DNA from: Geobacter sp. UBA6169 | Lineage (GTDB): Bacteria; Desulfobacterota; Desulfuromonadia; Geobacterales; Pseudopelobacteraceae | Length of the DNA: 14,928 nucleotides | Assembly (NCBI GenBank): GCA_002422265.1 | Contig: DIUB01000159.1 | Coordinates: 1 to 14,928 of the forward strand | Direction of reading: 5' to 3' | Shown: positions 1 to 7,176 of the stretch, piece after piece | How the letters are laid out: each line of letters begins with the position of its first letter | Position numbering within the stretch: position 1 is the stretch's first letter | Notes under the pieces: model-generated | Databases searched by the model: none | Told to the model about the DNA's origin: nothing | The model's input: only the letters and a program-made list of their open reading frames with translations | Position numbers and translations under genes: made by a program

Positions 1-314
1 CGAATGCTGATGCACGGCTGAAGGTTGGCATGTTCGCCACGGTGGCCGTCTCAACCGGCGCCAGCACCCAGGCGCTGGTGCTGCCAAAGGAAGCACTGGT
101 TGAGGACGAAGGCCGCTTTTTTGTGTTCGTCCAGACCTCCGGTGAAAAGTTCGTCCGGCGTGAGGTGCAGATCGGCGTGAGCGAAGACCAGCTGGTGCAG
201 ATTCTCAAAGGGGTGGAAGCCCATGAACGGGTGGCGGTCAAGGGCAGTTATTACCTCAAACAGGCCGCAACCAGCGGCGTCAAGGAGGATCCCCATGCCG
301 GCCATGCTCATTAG
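1..314 (+). CDS. RND efflux periplasmic adaptor subunit (HlyD/CusB family), C-terminal part only
   Basis: This is the 3' end of a membrane-fusion protein that links an inner-membrane RND pump to an outer-membrane channel. The frame is open to the left edge of the window (reading from base 3), so the true start lies upstream and the ATG at 30 is internal. It encodes LKVGMFATVAV, the typical adaptor segment before the last beta-barrel strands. This is followed by a membrane-proximal domain (ALVLPKEALVEDEGRFFVFV, then VRREVQIGV). The tail ends in a histidine-rich DPHAGHAH, which could bind metal. It stops 24 nt before the RND pump gene, so the two are almost certainly co-transcribed. Family assignment is firm; the metal handled is not evident from this fragment. 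Confidence 0.93.
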   Translation, partial: NADARLKVGMFATVAVSTGASTQALVLPKEALVEDEGRFFVFVQTSGEKFVRREVQIGVSEDQLVQILKGVEAHERVAVKGSYYLKQAATSGVKEDPHAGHAH

Positions 315-338
315 GATCAACACCGGGGAGGTACGGCC

Positions 339-3300
339 ATGCTCGACCGACTGATCCGCTTAAGTCTTGAAAACCGTCTGATTGTGGTCATTGCCATGTG
401 CCTGGTGCTGGTGATCGGTACGTTCACGGCGGTCAGGATGCCGGTGGATGTATTGCCGGATCTGACCGCCCCCACCGTAACCATCCTGACCGAGGCCAAG
501 GGGATGGCCCCGGAAGAGGTGGAGGCGCTGATCACCTATCCGATCGAAAGTAACCTGAATGGCGCCACCGGCGTGCGGCGGGTCCGTTCGGTCTCCATCC
601 CCGGCCTTTCCACCGTCTGGGTGGAGTTCACCTGGGGCACCGACATCTACCGTGCCCGCCAGGTGGTCAACGAAAAACTGCAGCTGGTGGCGGGCAGTCT
701 GCCCCCCAGGACCGTGCCGACCCTGGCGCCGATCTCTTCCATCATGGGGGAGATCATGTATATCGCCGTGGTAAGCGACCACCACTCCCTGATGGAGATG
801 AAGGAGCAGGCCGAGTTTGTGGTGAAAAAAAGGTTAATGGCCGTTACCGGAGTCTCGCAGGTTGTAACGGTGGGGGGTGAAACCAAACAGTATCAGGTGG
901 AGATCGATCCCCTACGACTGCAGGCCTATGGGGTGACCGTCACCCAGGTGACCGACGCGCTGAAAGGAGGTAACGAAAACTTCGCTGCCGGGGTGGTCAA
1001 ACAGCAGGACCATGATTATCTGCTGCGTGGGGTGGGACGGGTTCGCACACCGGCAGATATTGAACAAACCGTGGTCATTTCACGTAACGGCCTGCCGGTA
1101 CTGGTGCGGGACGTGGCAAGCGTCACCATCGGCCCGGCCTTCCGGGTGGGGGATGCCTCGGCCAACGGCAAGCCGGCGGTGGTGATCTCGGTGCAGAAGC
1201 ACCCCGATGCCAACACCCTGGAGCTGACCAAGCGGATCAAGACCAACCTGGCAGAGATCCAGCGCAGCCTGCCGTCGGGCATGCGGATCGAAGGAGACCT
1301 GTTTCAACAGGCCGACTTTATTGACCGGGCCATTGCCAACATCAAACGGGTGCTGCTGGAAGGGGCCCTGCTGGTGATCGTGATCCTGTTTCTGTTCCTG
1401 GGCAACCTGCGCACCACCATGATCTCGCTGGTGGCGATGCCGGTCTCGCTCCTGTTTGCCATCTTTGCCCTCAAACTGTTCGACAGCTCGATCAACACCA
1501 TGACCCTGGGGGGCATGGCCATCGCCATCGGTGTGATCGTGGATGACGCCATTATCGACGTGGAGAACGTCTACCGCCGCCTGCAGGAAAACAATGCCCT
1601 GCCTGAGGCAGAACGCAGGCCGGCCCGGGAGGTGATCTTCGAGGCCTCCCGCGAGATCCGCTCATCCATCGTCAACGCCACCCTGATCATCCTGGTGGTG
1701 TTCCTGCCGCTGTTCTTCCTGTCCGGCGTTGAGGGGCGGCTGCTGCAGCCGCTGGGGATCTCCTACATGGTGGCCATCGGCGCCTCGCTGCTGGTGGCGC
1801 TGACCGTCACCCCGGCGCTCTGTTCCTACCTGCTGCCCAAGGCAAGCTGCATCACCGAGCATGGCGACAGTCGGGCCATGCAGTGGCTGCTAAGCCGTTA
1901 CCGCCCCTTGCTTGAACGTCTGCTGCAGCGTCCAGGCAGGGTGATGGCCGGGGCGGCGATTTCGTTCGTACTGGCTTTGGGACTCCTGTTTCTGACCGGC
2001 CGATCATTTTTGCCGGCCTTCAATGAAGGGGCCTTGACGGTGATGGTGGTTGCCGGTCCCGGCACCAGTCTTGAAAAGTCGGGCGAAATAGCAGGAAAGA
2101 TCGAACAACTGCTGCTGACCCATCCGGCGGTCAAAAAGACCGCCCGTCGCACCGGTCGCGGAGAGCAGGACGAACACGGCAAATTCCCCAATGCCAGCGA
2201 GATCGAAGTAACTCTCGACCTTGAAGGCAGGCGTCTCAATCGGGTCATGGAGGAGCTGCGCAAACAGACCGCCGTGATTCCCGGCGTGATGATCACCTTT
2301 GGCCAGCCGATCGGCCACCGGATCGACCATATGCTGTCCGGCACCATGGCCAATCTGGCCATCAAGGTCTATGGACCAGAGTTGTCACGGCTGAAACAGG
2401 TGGCTGAGCAGATCAAGGCCGAGATCGGCGAGGTGCCGGGACTGGCCGACCTGTCGGTTGACCAGCAGGCCGATATCCCGCAGCTGCGGATCGTGCCGCG
2501 CCGGGATGAACTGTCACGCTACGGCCTGAGCATTGCCGGAGTGGCGGAAGGGGTTGAGGTGGCCACCAGCGGGATGGTGGTATCACGCACCCTGGAGGGT
2601 GATCGCGGCTTTGATATCGTCGCCCGCTTCCCGGCCACGGCCCGGCAGGATGCCATTGCCATCGGGCAGATCCTGCTGGATACGCCGTCAGGCCAGAAGA
2701 TACCCTTGGCAATGGTGGCCGACCTGGTTTCGGCCAAAGGCCCCAACAGCATCAGTCGCGAGAATGTCCAGCGCAAGGTGGTGGTGCAAGCTAATGTGGC
2801 TGGTCGTGATCTGCGGGCGGTTTATCAGGATGTACGCGGACGGATCGACGGGCTCAAGCTGCCGCCCGGCTACTTTGTGGAATACGGCGGCCAGTTTGAG
2901 AGCGAGGCCGGCGCCACCCGAACCATCGGGCTGTTGAGCCTGATTTCGGTCAGCCTGATTCTGCTGATCCTGTATCTGGAATTCCGCTCGTTCAGGCCAG
3001 CCCTGCTGGTGATGGTCAACCTGCCGCTGGCCTTTATCGGCGGCATCGTGGCAGTGGTGCTAACCGACCGGACCATCAGCGTCGCCTCGCTGGTGGGGTT
3101 CATTACCCTGTTCGGCATCGCCACCCGCAACGGCATCCTGCTGGTCTCCCACTATCACTACCTGATGGAGACTGAAGGGCTGGCCCTGCGTGAAGCGGTG
3201 GTGCAAGGGTCACTGGAACGGCTGCGACCGGTGGTGATGACCGCCCTGGCCGCCGGTCTGGCGCTGGTGCCGTTTGCCTTCGCAGCCCACAAGCCGGGCA

Positions 3301-3434
3301 ATGAGATCCTCTCGCCCCTGGCAGTGGTCATTCTGGGCGGCCTGGTAAGTGCGACCATCCTGAACATGCTGGTGTTACCGGCCTTGTATCTGCGGTATGG
3401 TATGCGGCGAGATGCAGGGTATTCTTTGAAGTGA
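339..3434 (+). CDS. Heavy-metal efflux RND transporter, CusA/CzcA family
   Basis: This is a complete 1031-aa inner-membrane proton/metal antiporter of the HME-RND family, the usual length. A Shine-Dalgarno GGGGAGGT lies at 325-332, just before the ATG. The layout is standard: TM1 at about residues 12-30, a large periplasmic loop with PVDVLPDLTAP after TM1, helices from about 338 (FLFLGNLRTTMISL), a second periplasmic loop at about 560-850, and a final helix bundle from about 860. The proton-relay helix reads IGVIVDDAIIDVEN. D402 and E409 align with CzcA D408 and E415, while the CzcA D402 position is Ala396. That pattern is less like zinc/cobalt CzcA and closer to CusA-like or general divalent-cation HME subfamilies. 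Substrate is therefore unassigned. It follows its adaptor by 24 nt; no outer-membrane channel gene is visible here. Confidence 0.97.
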   Translation: MLDRLIRLSLENRLIVVIAMCLVLVIGTFTAVRMPVDVLPDLTAPTVTILTEAKGMAPEEVEALITYPIESNLNGATGVRRVRSVSIPGLSTVWVEFTWGTDIYRARQVVNEKLQLVAGSLPPRTVPTLAPISSIMGEIMYIAVVSDHHSLMEMKEQAEFVVKKRLMAVTGVSQVVTVGGETKQYQVEIDPLRLQAYGVTVTQVTDALKGGNENFAAGVVKQQDHDYLLRGVGRVRTPADIEQTVVISRNGLPVLVRDVASVTIGPAFRVGDASANGKPAVVISVQKHPDANTLELTKRIKTNLAEIQRSLPSGMRIEGDLFQQADFIDRAIANIKRVLLEGALLVIVILFLFLGNLRTTMISLVAMPVSLLFAIFALKLFDSSINTMTLGGMAIAIGVIVDDAIIDVENVYRRLQENNALPEAERRPAREVIFEASREIRSSIVNATLIILVVFLPLFFLSGVEGRLLQPLGISYMVAIGASLLVALTVTPALCSYLLPKASCITEHGDSRAMQWLLSRYRPLLERLLQRPGRVMAGAAISFVLALGLLFLTGRSFLPAFNEGALTVMVVAGPGTSLEKSGEIAGKIEQLLLTHPAVKKTARRTGRGEQDEHGKFPNASEIEVTLDLEGRRLNRVMEELRKQTAVIPGVMITFGQPIGHRIDHMLSGTMANLAIKVYGPELSRLKQVAEQIKAEIGEVPGLADLSVDQQADIPQLRIVPRRDELSRYGLSIAGVAEGVEVATSGMVVSRTLEGDRGFDIVARFPATARQDAIAIGQILLDTPSGQKIPLAMVADLVSAKGPNSISRENVQRKVVVQANVAGRDLRAVYQDVRGRIDGLKLPPGYFVEYGGQFESEAGATRTIGLLSLISVSLILLILYLEFRSFRPALLVMVNLPLAFIGGIVAVVLTDRTISVASLVGFITLFGIATRNGILLVSHYHYLMETEGLALREAVVQGSLERLRPVVMTALAAGLALVPFAFAAHKPGNEILSPLAVVILGGLVSATILNMLVLPALYLRYGMRRDAGYSLK

Positions 3435-3483
3435 GCGTTCTACGCCGCCTCATGGAACATCCGGGTTGAATAAAGGATTGACG

Positions 3484-3531
3484 CTTCGACTGGGCTCAGT
3501 GCACAAAAAAGTGCCCTGAGCCCAGTCGAAG
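3484..3531. repeat. REP-like palindrome (16-bp perfect arms)
   Basis: Between the RND gene and the next transporter, arms 3484-3499 (CTTCGACTGGGCTCAG) and 3516-3531 (its exact reverse complement) form a 16-bp stem. After one mismatch an inner GCAC/GTGC stem closes on an AAAAAA loop. The arm closely resembles the widespread CTTCGACAGGCTCAG intergenic palindrome that I recall from many bacterial genomes. It lacks a T-tract on either side, so it is better called a dispersed repeat than an intrinsic terminator. It may stabilise or separate transcripts. The rest of the 3435-3555 gap shows nothing else I can identify. Confidence 0.75.
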
Positions 3532-3555
3532 GGATCAGGAACATCGCCCTGCGCG

Positions 3556-4218
3556 ATGCAGAAAGACAAGAGCATGACCAGAGAGCAGTGGTTGCAACGG
3601 GCAAACGGGCTGGCCCTGTTTACCATTTTTTACAACCTGGCAGAAGGGGCCGGATCGGTCTGGTTTGGTGTGGCTGATGAGACCCTGTCGCTGTTCGGCT
3701 TTGGCCTGGATTCCTTTATTGAGGTGATCTCGGCCGTGGGGGTCTGGCACATGCTGCGCAGGATCGCACACAACAGCGGTGAACAGCGGGATGAATTTGA
3801 ACAACGAGCCCTGAGGATTACCGGCGCTGCCTTCTATCTGCTGACCGCCGGTCTGTTGCTGACTGCAGGCATCAACCTGTACAGCAGCCATAAGCCGGAA
3901 ACCACGCTCTGGGGGATCATTATCTCGCTGATCTCAATCTCATTCATGTGGTTCCTGATCAGCCAAAAGACCAAGGCAGGCAAGGCCCTGGCATCACCGG
4001 CTATTCTAGCTGATGCCGCCTGTTCGCGGGCCTGTCTTTATCTCTCGCTGGTACTGATGGTGTCCAGTGTCGGGTATGAGTTGACCGGCCTGGGCTGGCT
4101 GGATGCTGTCGGGGCAGTCGGCATTGCCTGGCTGGCATACAAGGAAGGGCGTGAGGCGTTTGACAAGGCCAGGGGCCTGGCCTGTGCATGCAGCTGTTCC
4201 TGTGGCGGGAGAGCATGA
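3556..4218 (+). CDS. CDF-like cation transporter, membrane domain only, Cys-rich sites
   Basis: This 220-aa protein has six predicted helices in the cation diffusion facilitator arrangement but no cytoplasmic C-terminal domain. The usual TM2 (H/D)xxxD site reads GLDSFIEV (DxxxE). TM5 reads ADAACSRACLYLS, giving an Asp plus a CxxxC pair where classical zinc CDFs have HxxxD. The tail ends with four alternating cysteines, C210, C212, C214 and C216. Such sulfur ligands suggest a soft metal, which is an inference. Two starts are possible, ATG 3556 and ATG 3574 (MTREQW); neither has a strong ribosome binding site. Its TGA overlaps the ATG of the next transporter (ATGA at 4215-4218), implying translational coupling. 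Membership of the divergent cation-transporter branch is fairly sure; transport direction and substrate are unknown. Confidence 0.85.
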   Translation: MQKDKSMTREQWLQRANGLALFTIFYNLAEGAGSVWFGVADETLSLFGFGLDSFIEVISAVGVWHMLRRIAHNSGEQRDEFEQRALRITGAAFYLLTAGLLLTAGINLYSSHKPETTLWGIIISLISISFMWFLISQKTKAGKALASPAILADAACSRACLYLSLVLMVSSVGYELTGLGWLDAVGAVGIAWLAYKEGREAFDKARGLACACSCSCGGRA

Positions 4219-5144
4219 CCACACTGGATAGTAACATAACCGGCAGGTTCAAAATCGCCATTGCCCTGACCGCCGTGACCCTGGTGGCCGAGGTGGCTGG
4301 CGGTCTCTGGACCAACTCACTGGCGCTGTTGTCCGATGCTGCCCATGTCTTTCTGGACCTGTTTGCCTTGGTGTTGTCGCTGACAGCGGTGCAGCTGGCC
4401 GCAATACCTACGTCGGAGCGTCATACCTTCGGATTTCACCGTTCCGAGGTGTTTGCCTCCTTTATCAACGGTCTGACCGTCTTCCTGATGGGGGCCGCTA
4501 TACTGTACGAGGCCTGGGAGCGTTTTGCCGCGCCGCAGGAGGTGAAAAGCGGCCCGATGCTGGTGATTGCGATAATCGGGCTGATCATGAACCTGCTGGC
4601 GGCCAAGGCACTGCACAGTCACAGCCATGACGACCTGAACGTCAAGAGTGCCTTTCTGCATGTGGTCGGGGACGCGGCGGCTTCGGTGGGGGTGATCATC
4701 GGCGGGGTTGTGATGTACTACACCGGCTGGTACATGCTGGATGCCTTGCTGTCGGCAGCTATCGGCCTGTTGATCCTGGCTGGGGCCGGACGGCTTTTGC
4801 GCGAGTCCGTGCATATTCTCATGGAAGGGACACCGCGCGGGATGAACCTGGCAGAGGTGGCGGAGGTCATCCGGGCTGTTGACGGTGTCCGGGATCTGCA
4901 CCACCTGAATGTCTGGTCGGTCTGTTCACACATTACGGCGTTGTCAGTGCATGTCGAGGTGGCTGAGGGACATGAGGACCTGCGTAGTTCACTGCTGCAC
5001 CGGATTGAGCATATCCTTGCACAGCAGTTTCATATCACCCATACCACCATCCAGCTTGAGTGCAGTGACTGTAACGGCGGGCCGCTCATTAAGCCGCTGC
5101 AGCACCAGCAACGGCAGCAAGCGGGTTGCGGACACCAACATTGA
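4215..5144 (+). CDS. Cation diffusion facilitator exporter, Zn/Co/Cd type (CzcD/ZitB-like)
   Basis: This 309-aa inner-membrane metal/proton antiporter exports divalent cations from the cytoplasm. Both metal-site signatures are intact: SDAAHVFLD in TM2 (H44, D48) and HVVGDAAASVGV in TM5 (H149, D153), the double HxxxD pattern of zinc-transporting CDFs. A short His-rich loop (HSHSHDD) lies before TM5. A cytoplasmic ferredoxin-like C-terminal domain (from about MEGTPRG) is present, and the tail is Cys/His-rich (ECSDC, then CGHQH). I chose ATG 4215 over the in-frame ATG at 4188 because GGGAG precedes it at good spacing and it overlaps the upstream stop as ATGA. Its stop is followed within 9 nt by the small Fe-S gene. 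Confidence 0.95.
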   Translation: MTTLDSNITGRFKIAIALTAVTLVAEVAGGLWTNSLALLSDAAHVFLDLFALVLSLTAVQLAAIPTSERHTFGFHRSEVFASFINGLTVFLMGAAILYEAWERFAAPQEVKSGPMLVIAIIGLIMNLLAAKALHSHSHDDLNVKSAFLHVVGDAAASVGVIIGGVVMYYTGWYMLDALLSAAIGLLILAGAGRLLRESVHILMEGTPRGMNLAEVAEVIRAVDGVRDLHHLNVWSVCSHITALSVHVEVAEGHEDLRSSLLHRIEHILAQQFHITHTTIQLECSDCNGGPLIKPLQHQQRQQAGCGHQH

Positions 5145-5152
5145 GGAAGATG

Positions 5153-5359
5153 ATGAATATACGTGATGAAGAGATGGTCTGCTTCTGCAGCAGGGTGACC
5201 GCTGGCACGATCCGTCAGGCCAAACAGAACGGAGCGGTAACCCTGGATGACATCCGACGCGACACCGGTGCCTGCACAGCAGGGCGCTGTAAGGAGCTTT
5301 CGCCTCGAGGCAGGTGATGTGCTCCAGAGATCAAGCAGGTGCTTGATGAACAACGATGA
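5153..5359 (+). CDS. BFD-like [2Fe-2S]-binding small protein, probable selenoprotein (Sec at UGA 5315-5317)
   Basis: The first 54 codons encode a BFD-like Fer2 domain: CFC at C10/C12, a helix (TIRQAKQNG, then TLDDIRR), and C41/C46 in ACTAGRCKELSP, a plausible [2Fe-2S] ligand set. At 5315-5317 the frame meets TGA. It then continues TGT GCT CCA GAG ATC AAG and on to TGA 5357-5359, giving GR-U-CAPEIKQVLDEQR, 68 aa with Sec55 beside Cys56. From memory, Cys-form relatives carry a GRCC-P-type segment here, so U would replace Cys. A SECIS-like hairpin lies at 5330-5347. With readthrough, the stop abuts the stop of the convergent cytochrome gene. GAGGA at 5143-5147 supports ATG 5153. Located 9 nt after the CDF gene, it may serve metal or redox handling. 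The alternative is a nonsense mutation giving a 54-aa product ending at 5317. Confidence 0.66.
5330..5347 (+). promoter_or_regulatory. SECIS-like hairpin downstream of UGA
   Basis: ATCAAGC (5330-5336) and GCTTGAT (5341-5347) pair perfectly over 7 bp around an AGGT loop. The loop begins 19 nt after the TGA at 5315-5317. As I recall the bacterial SECIS rules, the apical loop should lie about 16-37 nt after UGA and carry a G in its first two positions; this one does. The GCAGGU at the top of the stem also matches the apical segment of the E. coli fdhF SECIS. It would recruit SelB-selenocysteyl-tRNA. Function is inferred; a chance hairpin inside coding sequence cannot be excluded. Confidence 0.6.
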
Positions 5360-6148
5360 TCAGTCAACCGCCACTATCCGTAACAGCTCCTGCCATTCGT
5401 CCGGCTTGAGGGTAACCGGTCGCATCTGGGTCTGTGGCCTGATGGCCCGTGGATTTTTGAGCCAGCGCTTCAGTCGTTCCGCATCCCACCTCTTGCCGGT
5501 TTCAAAGCTGGCCGGGTAGTGGCTGCTCAACAACCCCGAGAGGTTCGGGGCCGAGGTGCCGATCCCCAGGCCGCCGTCACGTTTTGACATCAGCTTGTGA
5601 CAGGCACCGCACTGTTTTACAAAGACGTTCTGCCCCTGTTTGGCATCGGTGGCAAAAAAAACCAGTTGTGGTTGCTCTTTTTGGGGCTTGCCTGCCTGCA
5701 GGCCGCCGGCCAGAATCGCAGTAATCAGACGATCAAGATCCGGGGCCGAGAAATGAAAGTCAGGCATAAAGACAGCCGGTGCAGAAACGGCGGCGCGAAT
5801 CGCCTCGGGAGTGCTGTTCCAGAGCAGGCCGTCCAGGGATGAGGCCAGCCGGTTTCCGGTTTTGGCAAGGATGTGGCAGCGGCGACAGGCGCTCTGCTCA
5901 GCCAGTTTCTTGCCAACGCGCAGTTCAGGTGCAAGCGGGTTGGTGAAACCGGCGTAGCGCCCGGCAATCAGACCGCTGTGGGCCAGCTCCTTGCGTCTGG
6001 TCTGGTGGTTGCCGCGATGACAAGCCGCGCAGCTGCCCTGCTCCTGATAGTGGGGAGGGTGGCACTCCAGGCAGTAGTTGGCTGGTGCTGCCCCGGCAGC
6101 TGGGCACCAGAGCAGGATCAGCATCAGAACGGCAGCACAAAGGCCCAA
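5360..6148 (-). CDS. Periplasmic tetraheme c-type cytochrome of a bc-type complex
   Basis: This is an exported c-type cytochrome, about 262 aa, with four CxxCH motifs: CLECH and CAACH close together near the N terminus (about residues 26 and 40), CRRCH (about 88) and CGACH (about 180). The last two sit in monoheme-like folds. Candidate Met ligands occur in FMPDFHF and TQMRPVTL. The signal peptide is GLCAAVLMLILLWCPAAGAA. The start is uncertain. I prefer TTG at 6148 because AGGGGGG lies just before it; a GTG at 6208 lies deep in the previous gene, and ATG 6124 (TGATG with the upstream stop) gives a very short leader. It is last in the gene order after the two cytochrome b subunits, so it probably accepts electrons from that complex. 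Its stop directly abuts the convergent Fe-S gene. Confidence 0.88.
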   Translation of the reverse strand: MGLCAAVLMLILLWCPAAGAAPANYCLECHPPHYQEQGSCAACHRGNHQTRRKELAHSGLIAGRYAGFTNPLAPELRVGKKLAEQSACRRCHILAKTGNRLASSLDGLLWNSTPEAIRAAVSAPAVFMPDFHFSAPDLDRLITAILAGGLQAGKPQKEQPQLVFFATDAKQGQNVFVKQCGACHKLMSKRDGGLGIGTSAPNLSGLLSSHYPASFETGKRWDAERLKRWLKNPRAIRPQTQMRPVTLKPDEWQELLRIVAVD

Positions 6149-6537
6149 TTTTCCCCCCTGAAAAAGAGACCGACAATGGTCAGCGCCACCATCACCAGAA
6201 AACCGCACAGTACCACGGCGGAGAGGCTGCGCTGCGTCCGGCCGAACCAGACCGCCCGTTCCGGCGAACTTCGTTGCAGCCAGGGCAGCAGAGTGAACAG
6301 CAGGGCGGCAAGCAGAACCGGGTAGATCAGCCAGATCCGGTAGCTGATCAGTTCTTGAATCCAGAGCAGGAACCAGGCGGATTTGACCGGATTAGGCACG
6401 ACAGCCAGGTCAGCCGGTTGTTGCAGCGGTGCCGGAATGAACCATGCCAGCACCAGCATGACGGCAGCAGAGATCCAGAACGCACGGATGATCAGCCGGA
6501 AAAAAACGGGAGAACTCTTGACGTAGTTGCGGTTCAT
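6124..6537 (-). CDS. Cytochrome b C-terminal subunit (subunit IV/PetD-like)
   Basis: This 137-aa membrane protein has three helices, at about residues 15-34, 68-88 and 106-126. The segment PAPLQQPADLAVVPNPVK followed by SAWF and LLWIQELISY matches the subunit IV region that lines the quinol-oxidising site in b6f-type complexes. The PEWY signature is replaced by SAWF (residues 53-56), so the usual Qo glutamate is missing at that place; E62 nearby may or may not compensate. Its ATG overlaps the stop of the cytochrome b6-type gene (ATGA at 6534-6537), with no clear Shine-Dalgarno, so translation is probably coupled. Its own TGA ends at 6124 inside the start region of the tetraheme cytochrome. 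Role: transmembrane half of a split cytochrome b in a menaquinol oxidoreductase. Confidence 0.92.
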   Translation of the reverse strand: MNRNYVKSSPVFFRLIIRAFWISAAVMLVLAWFIPAPLQQPADLAVVPNPVKSAWFLLWIQELISYRIWLIYPVLLAALLFTLLPWLQRSSPERAVWFGRTQRSLSAVVLCGFLVMVALTIVGLFFRGENWAFVLPF

Positions 6538-7154
6538 AGGTAAGGGAGCAGCCCTTTCTGCTTACGGATCTGGTAAAAATGCAGCAGACACAGGCCAAAG
6601 GCCAGCAACGGCAGCACCACCACATGCAGGACATAAAAGCGGATTAAAGAAAGGGGGCCGCCAATATAATCAGGCACCAGCATGGTGGTAATCAAGGAAC
6701 CTCCGGGCACCACTTCAATCAGGGTCATGCCGGTCTGGGTTGCCCAGAGTGCCAGCTGATCCATCGGCAGCAGATAGCCGGTGTAGGCCTCAAAGACTGC
6801 CAGACCCAGCAGGCAGACGCCGATAACCCAGTTACGCTGGCGCGGCGGGGCAAAGGCGCCGGTCAGAATTACCCGCAGAGTGTGCAGCATGATCAGGATC
6901 AGGAAGGCATGGGAGGCCAGCCGGTGAAGGTTGCGCAGGTATTTACCACCGTAGACCGATTCCTCCAGAAAGATGATCGACTGGTACGCCTCGTGTACTC
7001 CGGGGCGGTAGTAGAACAGCAGCAGCAGACCGGAGAGGGCCAGTAGCAGCAGTGCCGTAAAGGCCAGCCCCCCCAGACAGAAGGTGTAGCTGATCTTCAG
7101 GTTGTGCTGCAGCACCACCCGAGGGAAGAGATGTTTCAGAAAGTCTTTGAACAA
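6534..7154 (-). CDS. Cytochrome b6-type diheme subunit
   Basis: This 206-aa, four-helix cytochrome b N-terminal subunit of a split bc/b6f-type complex carries the two b hemes for transmembrane electron transfer from quinol. The heme ligands are H77 and H91 in helix B (13 residues between) and H177 and H192 in helix D (14 between, as in b6f). Cys26 in FCLGG, just before FYYRPGV, aligns with the Cys that binds the extra heme c_i in cytochrome b6. The start is TTG 7154, backed by AAGGA a few bases upstream; an in-frame stop lies about 30 nt further up, so no longer form exists. It begins 22 nt after the restriction gene res, although its natural upstream partner, the Rieske gene, lies 5.5 kb away beyond an inserted island. 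Confidence 0.95.
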   Translation of the reverse strand: MFKDFLKHLFPRVVLQHNLKISYTFCLGGLAFTALLLLALSGLLLLFYYRPGVHEAYQSIIFLEESVYGGKYLRNLHRLASHAFLILIMLHTLRVILTGAFAPPRQRNWVIGVCLLGLAVFEAYTGYLLPMDQLALWATQTGMTLIEVVPGGSLITTMLVPDYIGGPLSLIRFYVLHVVVLPLLAFGLCLLHFYQIRKQKGLLPYL

Positions 7155-7176
7155 CGTAGTTCCTTTCCGCCTGCGG

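Noticed and set aside
3484..3531. Intrinsic terminator after the RND pump gene
   Set aside because: The stem is strong, but neither side has the run of T needed for intrinsic termination.
5126..5317. Small gene ending at TGA 5317 as a complete 54-aa protein or a pseudogene
   Set aside because: The frame continues with sensible family-like sequence, a SECIS-like hairpin follows, and the extended stop abuts the next gene. I kept the short form only as the alternative.
6149..6208. GTG at 6208 as start of the tetraheme cytochrome
   Set aside because: It would place 20 charged or polar residues before the signal peptide and overlap the subunit IV gene by 85 nt; the TTG at 6148 has a G-rich ribosome binding site.
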